Shown: positions 32,214 through 42,525 of the stretch, piece after piece
Layout: the number at the start of each line of letters is the position of its first letter
How positions within the stretch are numbered: position 1 is the stretch's first letter
NCBI RefSeq assembly: GCF_000012565.1
Contig: NC_007354.1
Span: 992,001-1,056,000, forward strand
From: Ehrlichia canis str. Jake
GTDB lineage: Bacteria > Pseudomonadota > Alphaproteobacteria > Rickettsiales > Anaplasmataceae
Direction: 5' to 3'
Length of the DNA: 64,000 bases
Position numbers and translations under genes: made by a program
The notes under the pieces: generated by a model
What the model was told of the DNA's origin: nothing
The model's input: the letters and a program-made list of their open reading frames with translations, nothing else
Database searches by the model: none

Positions 32214-33369
32214 GTTTATACCATATAACTTAAAACACAATTTTTTTACAAATGATCAAAATAACAGAATATCTATTACTTATTTACAATAGAAACCTTT
32301 TACACACTAAATAGTATATAACTTAATTATTAAAATTAAAATACCATCAAAACTTGAAAAGCTTATATCTTATAAACAGAATATCACTTTAACTGCAAAT
32401 TGCGGTCTTCCACATCTAAACAAAGGCAATAAGTAAGATACTTTACAAATACTGTATAAGCATTACGCTACTTATTCTAAATTGTTAAACACAACATACA
32501 CATACAACATTTCACAAAGATGCAACAGCAAATTACTAAAAAATTCAAGAATAAAATAGTACAATTAAATTCAACAGCTACTCAAGCTTTCTCCATAAAA
32601 CTTCTAATATACTATAAAATGACAATACTATTGAATTACACTTTTCACAATAAATAATGCACAAATAATTATTAATAATAAATTATTCTTACATAAGTAA
32701 CAAAGTACTTATTCAAATCGATCTTTACACACTAAAAACTTATTGTGATCCTGTTTGACAAAGATATAATTTACTCATATCTACTAACAATATAACAAGC
32801 TAACATTTAATATACAGAAAGGTTCCACTTCAATTTCTAATCAATATTTGATCATAAACATACATATTAGATTTGACATAATGGTTCTTAACTTTAACAC
32901 ATCTTTCTTTTAACATTCATAGTATTGCAACAAAGTAAAACTCTTCCATCACACATCCCACTGTTATTGCTAATAATTGAACATAATACATTATACTATT
33001 ATAGCAAGTAAGACATACCATTATACTACAAACAAAACAATAAGTTTGATTTCAATACATCTTTTCCACTTATATTTCATAGTATTATAACAAACTCAAA
33101 GCTTCGCATTAGCTAATTTACCTCTATGTTAAATACTCTCAATTTAAGCAAAACACTACACACTAAACTACAGAAATACAAAGACTACTATAGCACCACA
33201 ATATAAGTTGCACCAAAAATTTACTAACAAAACAATCAATATTCTAAACTCTGCCTAATTCATTACATAGGATTATCAAATAAACATGTAAACAAACTCA
33301 CACACAAAACTTTACAACTTCCTTTACTTACCCTAGACATATTATTAACATTTGAATACTAATATATAC
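32214..33369. other. Long spacer
   Basis: 1156 bases, A+T-rich, no ORF. It should include the promoter of the 31542 gene. No repeat or remnant is clear enough to report. Confidence 0.4.
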
Positions 33370-33665
33370 TCACAATTTTTGTTCACCACTACAACTTGAT
33401 GATTGTATATCTTTCAAATTAGTTGTTGTGCTTCTACATTTTACTTCAGTATTTTCTTGTCCTTCACTTTCTATTAGAGTAGAGCTTTTCTCACTATCCT
33501 CTACCTTTCCATTATTCTTTTTTCCAGCATTTCTTTGTATTGCTCTTTGATTACCTATACCATCACTAAAATACAAAATCATAATAGCAATGGTTATAAG
33601 AAAAATAACTAAACCAATACCGCCACACTTATAACCATTATACCGCTTTGACTTGTTGCATCCAT
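33370..33665 (-). pseudogene. Frameshifted small anchored protein
   Basis: The ATG at 33665 opens a frame (MDATSQSGIMVISVAVLV) that hits TAG after 18 codons. The next frame continues as LVIFLITIAIMILYF and a 70-residue polar tail (GNQRAIQRNAGKKNNGK, then SCSGEQKL). Joined, they give one membrane helix and a short Lys/Ser-rich tail, the island's plan. A single frameshift in the membrane helix near 33610 explains it. The first codons (Met-Asp-Ala) match those of the 45138-45664 gene. Confidence 0.6.
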
Positions 33666-34242
33666 AAAAAACACACAGTATAAAAATTGAATTACAGTTA
33701 ATAAATATGCAATTCTAAAGAACTATATATTATAAACTTTACAGACATATCTGCTTATAAAATATAATTTTTATTTATAATACACTTTACCTGAAGCTAA
33801 TATTTAATTTAACACACTTTAACAAATATAATACACTAAAAAAATCAGATGTGATATTCCACAACTACCTATACACTATCATGTTTACCAATAAATGTAG
33901 AATTCAACTACACATTAAACATATTATCCAACTTTAATAAGAGTATATAACCTACAACTAAGCAGCTTTTACTTATATCGATACGTATTATAAACATATT
34001 ATTTACTCAAGCTACTCTACCATCATTACTATAACTTGATATAGACATCTTGTGCATGCTAAAATTTGGTGATTCTAATTGATTTAGATTGAAGGCCTGA
34101 CAACATCACAAATACATTTATCACATATTTCGTGCCATCTCATTCATAGCATATTTTGCAATAACTACATATTCAGACCACATCACCACATGTAACAATT
34201 AATGCACAAAGATTACCAAAGTAAAATTTACTAACATCTTGA
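33666..34242. other. Spacer with a C-terminal gene remnant
   Basis: 577 bases. Minus strand at about 33773-33815 reads L-N-stop-ILASGKVYYK-stop, nearly the C-terminal LDQILASG of the 48807 gene, with the Gln codon changed to TAA. Nothing else was recognised. Confidence 0.4.
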
Positions 34243-34989
34243 TTAAGCTGCTTTATTATTATCTTGATCACTACAAGGTAATACTGATGCTGCTTTAACT
34301 TGCTGTGTTGGTTGTTTTTGACTTTTTTTCTCCTGTTTTTCAAGGTCCATAAGTATTGTTCTCAGTGTTAACAGATGATATTCTATCTCACCTACTGTTA
34401 ATGCATCTATTCTTTCATTTCTTTTCAATAGAAGTAGTTCAATCTCAGCAGATATTTGTAACATTCCATCAACAGCTTCTTTAAAACTATAGAACCCAGC
34501 ATTAAAAACAACTTGCGCATCTCGCATCAAGACTTTGTTATCATACCCTAACTTTCTACAAACCACTCCAAGTTGTGCACAATTCTTCCTCAGCATTGAA
34601 CACTGTTCTGTCAATTCAGTGTTTTTTCTATTTATTATTACACCATGTTTCTTCAAAGATGACACAACTTCTGCTAGGTGTTTATTCGTTTTTTCTAATG
34701 ACTTTAACTTACTTTGTAAATCACTATTAGCTTTCTGCTGTTCTTTCAACTGATTTTTAAACTTTTCTTCACATAGCTTTTCAATTTTTTCCCTATCTAC
34801 ATCAGGTTCTAAAATAGCTTGAGGTTGCCCTCTCAACAGAAGCTTCATTTCCTCTATTTCACTACTACGCTGACGTTCATTTTGACAGTCAACATGACAT
34901 TTATATATAACAGCACACAATAATACAACTATCAATAAAGCAAGCAATGCTAACAAAGCTATAATAACATTTAGAGATCTCTCACACAT
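34243..34989 (-). CDS. Single-anchor coiled-coil protein, C-terminal KAA
   Basis: 248 aa. The membrane helix is at about 8-29 (VIIALLALLALLIVVLLCAVI), then YKCHVDC, then a long heptad-like coiled coil (KFKNQLKEQQKANSDLQSK and on, about 75-125) and further helices with a Leu-rich segment (AEIELLLLKRNERIDAL). The tail ends DNNKAA. The perfect island start box AAGGTGTGTT directly precedes the ATG (34990-34999). Charged residues after the helix suggest the coiled coil is cytoplasmic. Unrecognised function. Coiled coils suggest self-association or binding to a paralogue. Confidence 0.8.
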   Translation of the reverse strand: MCERSLNVIIALLALLALLIVVLLCAVIYKCHVDCQNERQRSSEIEEMKLLLRGQPQAILEPDVDREKIEKLCEEKFKNQLKEQQKANSDLQSKLKSLEKTNKHLAEVVSSLKKHGVIINRKNTELTEQCSMLRKNCAQLGVVCRKLGYDNKVLMRDAQVVFNAGFYSFKEAVDGMLQISAEIELLLLKRNERIDALTVGEIEYHLLTLRTILMDLEKQEKKSQKQPTQQVKAASVLPCSDQDNNKAA

Positions 34990-34999
34990 AACACACCTT
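34990..34999 (-). promoter_or_regulatory. Island start box (extended ribosome binding site)
   Basis: AAGGTGTGTT sits immediately before the ATG. The identical ten bases precede the starts at 39715, 49355 and 50335, and single- or double-change versions precede those at 51240, 54811, 43065, 35672 and others. AAGG is the ribosome-binding core. The GTGTGTT extension is not needed for that and is specific to this family. Confidence 0.75.
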
Positions 35000-35258
35000 A
35001 TTTAAACTTAAATTCTACATTCATTTCAGAAACTTTTTTAGACTGATAAAACAGTGCAATACTGAACGAGTATAAAAAACGATACTAAAAAATATAAAAT
35101 ACCAACTGGGGAATATAGTATATATACTAATTTACATACCACTATAGCGTTTTTACAATGGTAAAAACCATACTATCAGCTTTAATATCTAACCTTGACA
35201 GAATACAGTCCACATACTTTTAATGCTAATAAATTTAACAAACTTATAATAGATTAAA

Positions 35259-35672
35259 CTAAGCTGCTTTATCTTGAACAAGGCTATCCAAAGTTACTAT
35301 TTTTGAACTACTTAAACCACTTCTTGGATTAATATTTCCTTCTTTGTTAGTACTAAATCTTCCTAATCTTCTTATACGCATTTCTTCCACCGTAATACTA
35401 GAACCACCACTTGCTTGCAGCAACGGATCTCCTACACCATCAGCATTACCTAACCTGCATTGTACCACTTCTTCCATACCACCAGCGTTACCTAACTTGT
35501 GTTGGTCCATAATTCGTGGTTCCTCTAAAAGCCTTTGCATACTTTCAACTTTTCTATCTAAGTAACTTCCACAATATCGAAAAACACAAAAAGCAAGCAA
35601 TAAAGCTAATAATATTACACTCAACAATAATATAAGTGTTACTGTTAATCCAATTTCAGTATTTGTCATCAC
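35259..35672 (-). CDS. Short single-anchor protein
   Basis: 137 aa. The membrane helix (IGLTVTLILLLSVILLALLLAF, about 7-28) ends in CVFRYCG. The rest is short and not coiled-coil: a small internal repeat (KLGNAGGMEE / RLGNADGVGD) and a basic, Ser-rich tail ending VQDKAA, the same ending as the 34243 product. TAGGTGTGTG before the ATG is a variant of the island box. Probably a relative that lost or never had the coiled-coil part. Confidence 0.75.
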   Translation of the reverse strand: MMTNTEIGLTVTLILLLSVILLALLLAFCVFRYCGSYLDRKVESMQRLLEEPRIMDQHKLGNAGGMEEVVQCRLGNADGVGDPLLQASGGSSITVEEMRIRRLGRFSTNKEGNINPRSGLSSSKIVTLDSLVQDKAA

Positions 35673-36354
35673 ACACCTAATTTAGATTAAAATTTAAAAC
35701 TAATACTTAATTATAACATACTATTTAAGTAATTTGCTACAACTAAAAATAATTATACTTATATATTCTGCTCAACGTTAGTAATAAAGAAATGTATATA
35801 ATAACTTGCATGCTTATTAAAATTTCATCACTAATTAATATACATTAACAATAAGCAAAGTATAACATTATATGTAACTGTATAAATTTCTCATATGCTC
35901 TTTGCAAAGCAGTAGTAGTACAACAGATCAATGAGTATACAATTATTTGCAACTAATATAAGATGACTATAATAATCACTAGATTGCATTATGATAAAGC
36001 AGTAAGTTTACTGTACTCGACATGCTTATTATGTTCATTTATTCATCTTGTAAGTATAGTTTTTTTTCAATTCTTCCAACCAACAAGAATTATTATAAAA
36101 TTTTAACATTCTTTTACACTAATAAGCAAAGCTTTTACAAATAGCATCATCAACTTATTTCATAATGATCTGTAGCACTACAATATGACACCATGCATAA
36201 TACTTAGACTCCATTGTTAGACAACACGCTTATATCTATCAACTAATAACCTAAATTAAGATTTTTTCTAATTTTCTCAAATTATAAAAAATAGACAAAA
36301 AATACCTTTAATACTTTTACTAATTAACAAGAAAAATCTTTACAAATAAAATTA
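35673..36354. other. Spacer
   Basis: 682 bases of A+T-rich sequence. No ORF, repeat or remnant was recognised. Confidence 0.4.
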
Positions 36355-36927
36355 TCAAACTAATTGAACATGATTTGTACTATTACAAGACAATGCTGAT
36401 ACACCCTGAGTTTCATTACAATCAAGCAACACTTGTGGGGTTTGTTGCTGTACTTGATTTTCTCCTTGTATTAATCTATCAATCATGTTCAATATATTTT
36501 CTTTGCATTTAGTCAAATGCATATCAATAAAAGTTTCGCAATTTCCTTCAACATTTTCACTTTTTCTTGCTACTGACTTACAAAATTTATCAAGTTTACC
36601 TAATAATTCAAAAAGCATACGTTTAACATCCTCAGGTTTTACCTCTTCCATATCGTTCATTCTTTTAGTGAAATTCTCCAATTCAAAAGACAGTTGTAGT
36701 GATTCAACACTGCTATCTTTTATATGTGAATTCAATCCTTTATTTTCTCTACTTAATATATCTAATTGTGTATTTAACCTTGCTATATCATCCCTTAATA
36801 TTTTATTTTCGGATCTATCATTAGATAGAATACAACATTTATATATAGAAATAGCCACTAACATAATCAATACAAAACTAAATATTGCCAATAAAGAAAT
36901 TGCAGCTATCATTAACCGATCTTTCAT
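36355..36927 (-). CDS. Single-anchor coiled-coil protein with YKCC
   Basis: 190 aa. The membrane helix (MIAAISLLAIFSFVLIMLVAI, about 5-25) is followed by SIYKCC. A coiled coil (KILRDDIARLNTQLDILSR) and a helical segment (FELLGKLDKFCKSV) follow, with a Gln/Ser/Asn-rich tail. It is strongly similar in plan and local sequence to the 37271 product (SIYKCC; LKLYQFCHSV against LGKLDKFCKSV), so the two are adjacent paralogues. AGGATATT serves as ribosome binding site. Confidence 0.8.
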   Translation of the reverse strand: MKDRLMIAAISLLAIFSFVLIMLVAISIYKCCILSNDRSENKILRDDIARLNTQLDILSRENKGLNSHIKDSSVESLQLSFELENFTKRMNDMEEVKPEDVKRMLFELLGKLDKFCKSVARKSENVEGNCETFIDMHLTKCKENILNMIDRLIQGENQVQQQTPQVLLDCNETQGVSALSCNSTNHVQLV

Positions 36928-37270
36928 ATAATATCCTACACAAATTATATAATACTATATTATAACAGATTATTAACAATTTTACTTAAGAAATTTACTT
37001 ATTAAATTAATAATAAATTATATTCTATATATGTTTGAAGCATGTTTATTTAATAAGAATAATATTGTCAGGAATACAATACAGCAGGATAGTACTTTTT
37101 ATATGGTAATTTGTATGTAATAACTCACTCATCAGTAAAATGTAATAAAACATCACTACCATTAAAAATAAAGTATTAAATTATTCATACTGTTTAACTT
37201 TTTATAAAAACAGAAAAGTAGAAACTAGTTTTTTAACATAAATATTTAAATTCTATCAATATATTAGCAA
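36928..37270. other. Spacer between paralogues
   Basis: 343 bases, A+T-rich. Upstream region of the 36355 gene. No further feature was seen. Confidence 0.4.
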
Positions 37271-37915
37271 TTACTCTATTTGATTAATATTTCTAGCACC
37301 ATAAGATGATACTGAAGTACTATGTACTTGATGTTCTGGTGATACTTCTTCAGTTTGCAATTGTTGTCTTTCTGTTAACTGGGTAATAATACTAAACATG
37401 ATTTTCTGAACATGTTCCAAATCCTGTGCCATAGCCTCATTTTTTACATTTCTCTGACCTCTTATTAAAACTGAATGACAAAATTGATAAAGTTTCAATA
37501 AAATTTCAGAACTTAAGCATTGTAACTTCTCACTTGAAGATTTTGTTAAATCAGATTCCATCCGCTTCGCAAAATCTATTAAATTCTTATGTAATACTGC
37601 TACTTCTATAGTGAGATTATCTATATTTGACATATCTTTTAAAGATTTGGTCATTTCTGAACATTGCTTTTGAAAATCTGCCCTTGATATAATCAATTCT
37701 GTATTTAATTTTCTTACAGTATCTTCTAATTCCTTATTTCTTTGTTTTAATAATTCGAGTTCCTTCTGTATATCTCCTTCTACACACTCTTCTTTATAAT
37801 CCTCTTTAATATCATTGCATGAAACACAACATTTATATATAGAAACAGCTATAAATAAAGCAAATAAAAAACTAAATATTGCTAATAAAATAATAATTAT
37901 GAGCTGAGTATCCAT
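37271..37915 (-). CDS. Single-anchor coiled-coil protein with YKCC
   Basis: 214 aa, paralogue of the 36355 product. The membrane helix (IIIILLAIFSFLFALFIAV, about 5-23) is followed by SIYKCCVSC. The coiled coil spans about 40-85 (KELELLKQRNKELEDTVRKL). The helical part LSSEILLKLYQFCHSVL is followed by a tail with HSTSVSSYGARN. The Ser-rich C-terminus is shared with the 48060 product (ASVSSTGG). GTAAGGTATATT precedes the ATG, a variant of the island box. Unrecognised function. Confidence 0.8.
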   Translation of the reverse strand: MDTQLIIIILLAIFSFLFALFIAVSIYKCCVSCNDIKEDYKEECVEGDIQKELELLKQRNKELEDTVRKLNTELIISRADFQKQCSEMTKSLKDMSNIDNLTIEVAVLHKNLIDFAKRMESDLTKSSSEKLQCLSSEILLKLYQFCHSVLIRGQRNVKNEAMAQDLEHVQKIMFSIITQLTERQQLQTEEVSPEHQVHSTSVSSYGARNINQIE

Positions 37916-38225
37916 AATATACCTTACATAATTAAGTATAATGTTTAATTATAACATGTTATTTAAGATTTTTACTTTAAAAATTTACCATATCTATAAA
38001 AAATTAAGTTTTGTTATTTTCTAACAATATTTATAAATAAGAAAAAATACACACATAATTAATAAAGTATTATGCTAGGTATACTTAACTAAAAACGTAA
38101 TGATATTTTTCACAAAAAAGTATCGTATGATCTAAATTGACTGATTTTAAATAAAAACAGTGTAGCAGAACAGCAACATGTTGTTAATATAAGTTAATAA
38201 ATAATATAATTTTACCAAGATATAT
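37916..38225. other. Spacer
   Basis: 310 bases, A+T-rich. It includes the upstream region of the 37271 gene. Nothing else was seen. Confidence 0.4.
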
Positions 38226-38825
38226 TATTATTTAACTTGATTTCCACAACTTGAGACTGATGATTACTGGACTTGAGATTCTGGGTACCAACTTGACCAC
38301 TATTTACTAGTTCTTCTTTCTTTTTCTCATCTTTACCTTTTGTAGGTATATGTTAGTACATTATTTGCAATTGCAAAGTAAGTTCTGTAACACTTGAGAT
38401 CATCACAAATGATCTGAGATCTTTTCTAACTGTTGCCCTAACATCATATTTTCACTTTATAATTTACTGTAGGTTTCATTCTATAGTATTTATTAATAAT
38501 GACTCATAAAGTTGTTTCCTTGAAACTCACTTTGAAAAAAATTTTATAGATTTTGACAATGCATCATTTTCTAATTCTAAGACTTTACTTAGTAATTCTT
38601 ACGCTCAATTTACAAACTAATATTGAATTATATTCTTTTAATCATCTAGCTTCTAATTCTAATGATATTAATTTTTCCTTTAATTCAAATTTTTCATTAG
38701 CTTGATGTCTTACCTTATTCCTACCTTTACTTTAACAATAACACTAATATATAGCACTAATAATTAATACAATAGTAATAAATATATAATAGAATAGAAT
38801 AGAATGCTAATTCTCCTACACTCAT
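38226..38825 (-). pseudogene. Heavily decayed island gene
   Basis: The box-like TGTGTGTT and the ATG at 38825 are still present (Met-Ser-Val-Gly-Glu). The membrane helix is readable in another frame (FITIVLIISAIY), then stop-CYC-stop-SKGRNK, which is the YKCC-plus-basic segment with the Lys and a following codon changed to stops. EKFELKEKLISLELEA is a coiled-coil relic. The end near 38230-38280 reads NLKSSNHQSQVVEIK. There are many stops and frame changes over 600 bases. A pentanucleotide run (AGAAT)3 at 38791-38805 lies in the start of the frame. Confidence 0.6.
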
Positions 38826-39112
38826 AACACACAATTATTTAGACAAATAATAATTATAACGTTAAATATTTTTATCAAAGAACTATATACTTTACTATAC
38901 AACTTTACACTTACATAATTCAAAAATATTCACTAGTTAAGATAATCTTTAATATCCTGTATTCTTATTTATAAACATGAACTATATAAACACATACCTT
39001 ATTATCAATTAAACTTCACATTATACAATCGCTCTTACTTTTAATTAAGAATAACGTAACAAAATTATATTTCTGACACCCAAGAGTAAAACTTTTACAC
39101 TATATAACAACT

Positions 39113-39715
39113 TCACTGTTTTTTCTCAGGACAATTTACATTATTACATTGTAAGAATGTGCTAAAAAGCTGAGTATTTGGTACAGTAGCAAGTGATGCT
39201 TCTCCTACAGCACTATCAACAAGATTTAACATAGTACGTTCTAATGTTAACATACTAGAACTTAATGCCAATTTCTCAGACAGACTAAGATCACAACATG
39301 TTGCAATAACTGATGTACAATTTTTACCAAGTTTATATACTAATTCAGAAATTAATAACTTTAATCTGAATTTTGAAGTTTGAACTACATCAGACTCCAT
39401 TTGCATACAGAAATCTGCTAAGTTTTTAGTAAACGTTATTGTTGCTGATGCATTCAGTGAAGTCTTTTCTTGTAAACATTTTAATTTTTTATCTTTTTCT
39501 TCTATATCACTTGTTAATTTTTGACATTGTTGCTTTTGCTGTTGTAACTCTGTTTGTACTTTTTATCTTTCTTTATATAAAGCCACTTTTTCATTATTAC
39601 AGACCTCATAATTTTTAGATTTAACACAATATTTATACGCAATAAAAACTAGTAACAAAAACAATAATGCTATTGCAATAGCAGCAACAATTAGTAAGAC
39701 TTTGTAAGTATCCAT
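39113..39715 (-). pseudogene. Island gene interrupted by one in-frame TAA
   Basis: With the ATG at 39715 and the perfect box AAGGTGTGTT, the frame encodes the membrane helix (VLLIVAAIAIALLFLLLVFIA), YKYCVKSK, then Val-Ala-Leu-Tyr-Lys-Glu-Arg and TAA at 39563-39565. The same frame then runs on without change: KVQTELQQQKQQCQKL, a coiled coil, through MQMESDVVQTSKFR, to a normal end at 39113. The full product would be about 200 aa. The stop is one base from a Lys, Gln or Glu codon. Either a recent nonsense mutation or a read-through site. The former is more likely. Confidence 0.75.
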
Positions 39716-39980
39716 AACACACCTTATATAAATTTTAATGTAATTCTTAACATATTGATTCAATTTATAAAAAATTACACATTATACTTCTTGTAACTTC
39801 TATATAACGCAGCAACATAATTAACAAGAAATACAAAACACTAAGCTCACATACACTAGAATACTCTACAGTGAAATCTCATTAGATCTATATTTATTTG
39901 ATAAGGATAGATAAGAAAAACATAAACAGTACTTATATTTCCCACATCAGTAATTTAAATTTTTATAATCACATTAATAA

Positions 39981-40667
39981 TTAAGCTACTTTTTTCTGAG
40001 CATGATTAACAATCTGTATAACAGGATTAAACACTTCATCACTTATATCTTCTTCTGCACTTATAAACCCTTCGCCTAATTTATCACATAATACATACAG
40101 ATGCTTTTTTACACACCTTATACTAGATTCTAAGTCTTTCATAGCAATTTTTACTTGCTGATGACAACTATTCCCTAACATACTTTTATAGCATGAAACC
40201 ATGGAATTAAATGCCGCACTAATTATATGTTCAATTTGCATTACATCATCTTCATGTCTTGCTTGAGCCTCACTAACAATAGTACGTAACCTGCTAGCTA
40301 AGTCTTTTAATTTTGCACAATTTTTTAAAACCATCTGTTTGTTACTTAATTGTAATTGCCTTTCAAGCGCAGAATCATGTTCAAAGGCCACTTCACTTTT
40401 CTCAGACTGTTCTAAGGCTAATAACATCTTTGCATTTTCATTCCGTAATGCTGCTAACTGCTTTGTTAAGCAATGTACTTCTTTCTCTAATTTTCCTAAT
40501 GCAGTATTATATCGTTTTTCACCAACTATTAACTCTTCTGATAGGCAATTCATTTGGTTGCTACACACCTTATATTTTCTATAAGCTATATATAAAGCAA
40601 ACAATAACAATAAAACAAACAATGCTAACACAGCAATAGCAACAAGTAATCCTTTATTCATATCCAT
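39981..40667 (-). CDS. Single-anchor coiled-coil protein
   Basis: 228 aa. The membrane helix (LLVAIAVLALFVLLLLFALYIAY, about 7-29) is followed by RKYKVCSNQ. The coiled coil (NTALGKLEKEVHCLTKQLAAL, continuing to ERQLQLSNKQ) spans about 50-115. The C-terminal helices contain CYKSMLGNSCH and the protein ends KKVA. GTGAGTGTGTT before the ATG is a weaker version of the island box. Its 3' flank resembles those after the decayed genes at 41011 and 42058, so it is the intact copy of a local duplication. Confidence 0.8.
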   Translation of the reverse strand: MDMNKGLLVAIAVLALFVLLLLFALYIAYRKYKVCSNQMNCLSEELIVGEKRYNTALGKLEKEVHCLTKQLAALRNENAKMLLALEQSEKSEVAFEHDSALERQLQLSNKQMVLKNCAKLKDLASRLRTIVSEAQARHEDDVMQIEHIISAAFNSMVSCYKSMLGNSCHQQVKIAMKDLESSIRCVKKHLYVLCDKLGEGFISAEEDISDEVFNPVIQIVNHAQKKVA

Positions 40668-41010
40668 AACACACTCACTTACAATTTAAACATAAAATAT
40701 ATATAATATTAAAATATTTTATAAAAATTTTCTACATTTATAAAATACTATGTTCTTTACAAAAACTATTAATTTACAAAACATCATTTACTAGTAAACA
40801 TAAAAAACTAACAATACTTATCTAAACTTTAATATTAGTAAATTTATTAAGAATATCATATATACACTTGATAACGATAGATAGAGCAATACCACAAAAT
40901 ATAAACTATGTTTTTTTCATCAGTAATTGAAATATTAATCACATAACAATTAATCTACTTTTACACCTACATTACTGTACCTTTTTCTAATGAATGCAAC
41001 AAATATCATA
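40668..41010. other. Spacer with duplicated 3' flank
   Basis: 343 bases. About 40865-40965 aligns with 39898-39990 (GATAGATA..., CATCAGTAATT, ATTAATCTACTTTT against ATTAAGCTACTTTT). The likely ancestral C-terminus of the neighbouring pseudogene (VKVD-stop) is at 40951. Confidence 0.5.
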
Positions 41011-41671
41011 CTACGGAATTTCATCTACATCAAAAAATTCATCATCATTATTCAATATGTCTAAATTATTAATTACTAAATTTCTAACTCTTTCTAATAC
41101 CCTACTCACCCTATTCTTAACAACATTATTAATTTGATAACAAACACTATAACATATTCTTTGTAATTCAAATAATAACCCACTATGCAATATCACTAAT
41201 TTGCGTCTCGTATCACATTGCTGTTCCACTTCTAAACACACTTATCTAATGTACTACACATATCAAACATTATCTCATATATTGCAGAATCTGACCGCAC
41301 CATTTTTGACTCTATTAAGTTTCTTGCACTCTGCATCCCATTCAACCTTTCTGTTTCCAGTGCTTGTTGTAAAAGTTGTATCTCACTTAAAAGACATGCT
41401 TTATCCTCCTTATACTTAGCTAACTTTTTTAATAGCAGATCTTGTTCCAATTTTAAATTTTTTATAATAGCTTGATTTTCAATCAATCGTTTGTCTTGCT
41501 CTGCTTTACTATATACCTTTACTTCTACAGGTTGATGCATATCTTGTGACGATTTATGAATTAACTTGTCACAACTTTTAGAGTAAGATCAATACAGTGT
41601 AAAAATTAATAACAAATTAATAATACCACTAGAACAGCAGCAGTAATTAGCAGTTTATTTTTGTAACTCAT
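41011..41671 (-). pseudogene. Island gene broken by at least two frameshifts
   Basis: The ATG at 41671 (SYKNKLLITAAVLVVLLICY) runs into TAA within the membrane helix. A second frame from about 41560 encodes HQPVEVKVYSKAEQDKRL and a good coiled coil down to TLDKCV-stop at 41232. The third piece, in another frame (LEVEQQCDTRRKLVILHSG), runs to 41011. Joined, the three pieces give the usual anchor, coiled coil and helical tail of about 215 residues. Homology to the flank of the 39981 gene suggests the original end was at 40951. It is a recent, still readable pseudogene. Confidence 0.7.
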
Positions 41672-42057
41672 AACACTTTACTTTCAGATACACATTTTAA
41701 TTGTAACACATTTATTCAAAATTTTACAGCTTATTATATTTTTAATAATTAAACTTATACAACCTACAAAATACTTATTAACAAAACAAACAATACTATC
41801 CAGAGATACTTACACATTCTACAATAAGCCTTACTAAAGCCATATTTTTCATTACAAGCCTTTTCATAATTACAAATTCATATAACTTGCAAAATACTGC
41901 CAATAAAAGCAAATAGCACTATTCTTAGTAGAATATCTAAATCATTTTAGAGTTCTAATTAATAATTTCACATCTACATTTTATAAGAACAGACAAGGAA
42001 AACATGAAAAAGCACTCATATTTTCTACATCAACAATTGAAATTTCTATATTACATC

Positions 42058-42165
42058 AAGCTGCTTTCCCAATTCCACCATCACAACTTTCTAATAAAAT
42101 GCTATCCATGTAACAATAATGAATTTTTTCACTATTCACACACACTTAAAAACAAAGAACTAGCA
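42058..42165 (-). pseudogene. Orphan C-terminus of an island gene
   Basis: An open stretch of about 35 codons after a TAG reads FFVFKCVNSEK, then YMDSILLES and SCDGGIGKAA-stop. The KAA ending is shared with the products at 34243, 35259, 49611, 52567 and 61607. Its 3' flank (41981-42057) aligns with those after the 39981 and 41011 genes, so it is the tail of a third local copy. Confidence 0.5.
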
Positions 42166-42234
42166 TCTAATACCTACTTTTCAATTAGTATAATAAGAAA
42201 GCATGGTTACACTACTATAAACACAAGTTTTACA

Positions 42235-42515
42235 TAGCACTTCACATTTATCAAAGTAAACTCATAATATATAACACAACATTGTAATGCTAGTGACAAT
42301 AACGCTTTAAGTAGTAGTATTTGATCAGATTACTACTTTTGAAAAACCAGATAATTGTGAAATATTACCACATACACAAGTTTTAAAAATTACATAACAA
42401 TCTATCAAGATAAACTCAGACAACACTCAACTACCACATTGTAATGTTTGTGCCAACCAAACTTAGGTAGTAATACCAGGTCAAATACATACTTTCGAAT
42501 AATTCAGACAATTAA
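42235..42515. repeat. Imperfect 157-bp intergenic tandem repeat, two copies
   Basis: ATTGTAATG recurs at 42281 and 42438 in matching context. ATCAA.TAAACTCA comes before, and TTA.GTAGTA.T..., TACT.TT and CAGA.AATT come after. Confidence 0.7.
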
Positions 42516-42525
42516 AAATATTTAT

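Larger units (their letters stand above)
41672..42525. other. Long spacer with gene remnant and tandem repeat
   Basis: 854 bases. It contains a C-terminal island-gene remnant (42058-42165) and an imperfect 157-bp repeat (42235-42515), both listed separately. The rest is featureless. Confidence 0.5.

Noticed and set aside
25306-33369. tRNA or small RNA genes in the long spacers
   Set aside because: No G+C-rich cloverleaf, T-loop consensus or stable hairpin followed by a T run was recognised. A covariance-model scan would be decisive.
36485-36931. 148-codon plus-strand frame opposite the 36355 gene
   Set aside because: Shadow of a helical, Leu/Glu-rich gene on the other strand. The minus frame has anchor, YKCC and paralogues.
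42004-42237. 77-codon plus-strand open frame
   Set aside because: It lies opposite the orphan C-terminal remnant and flank, has no ribosome binding site and a composition typical of A+T-rich noncoding DNA.
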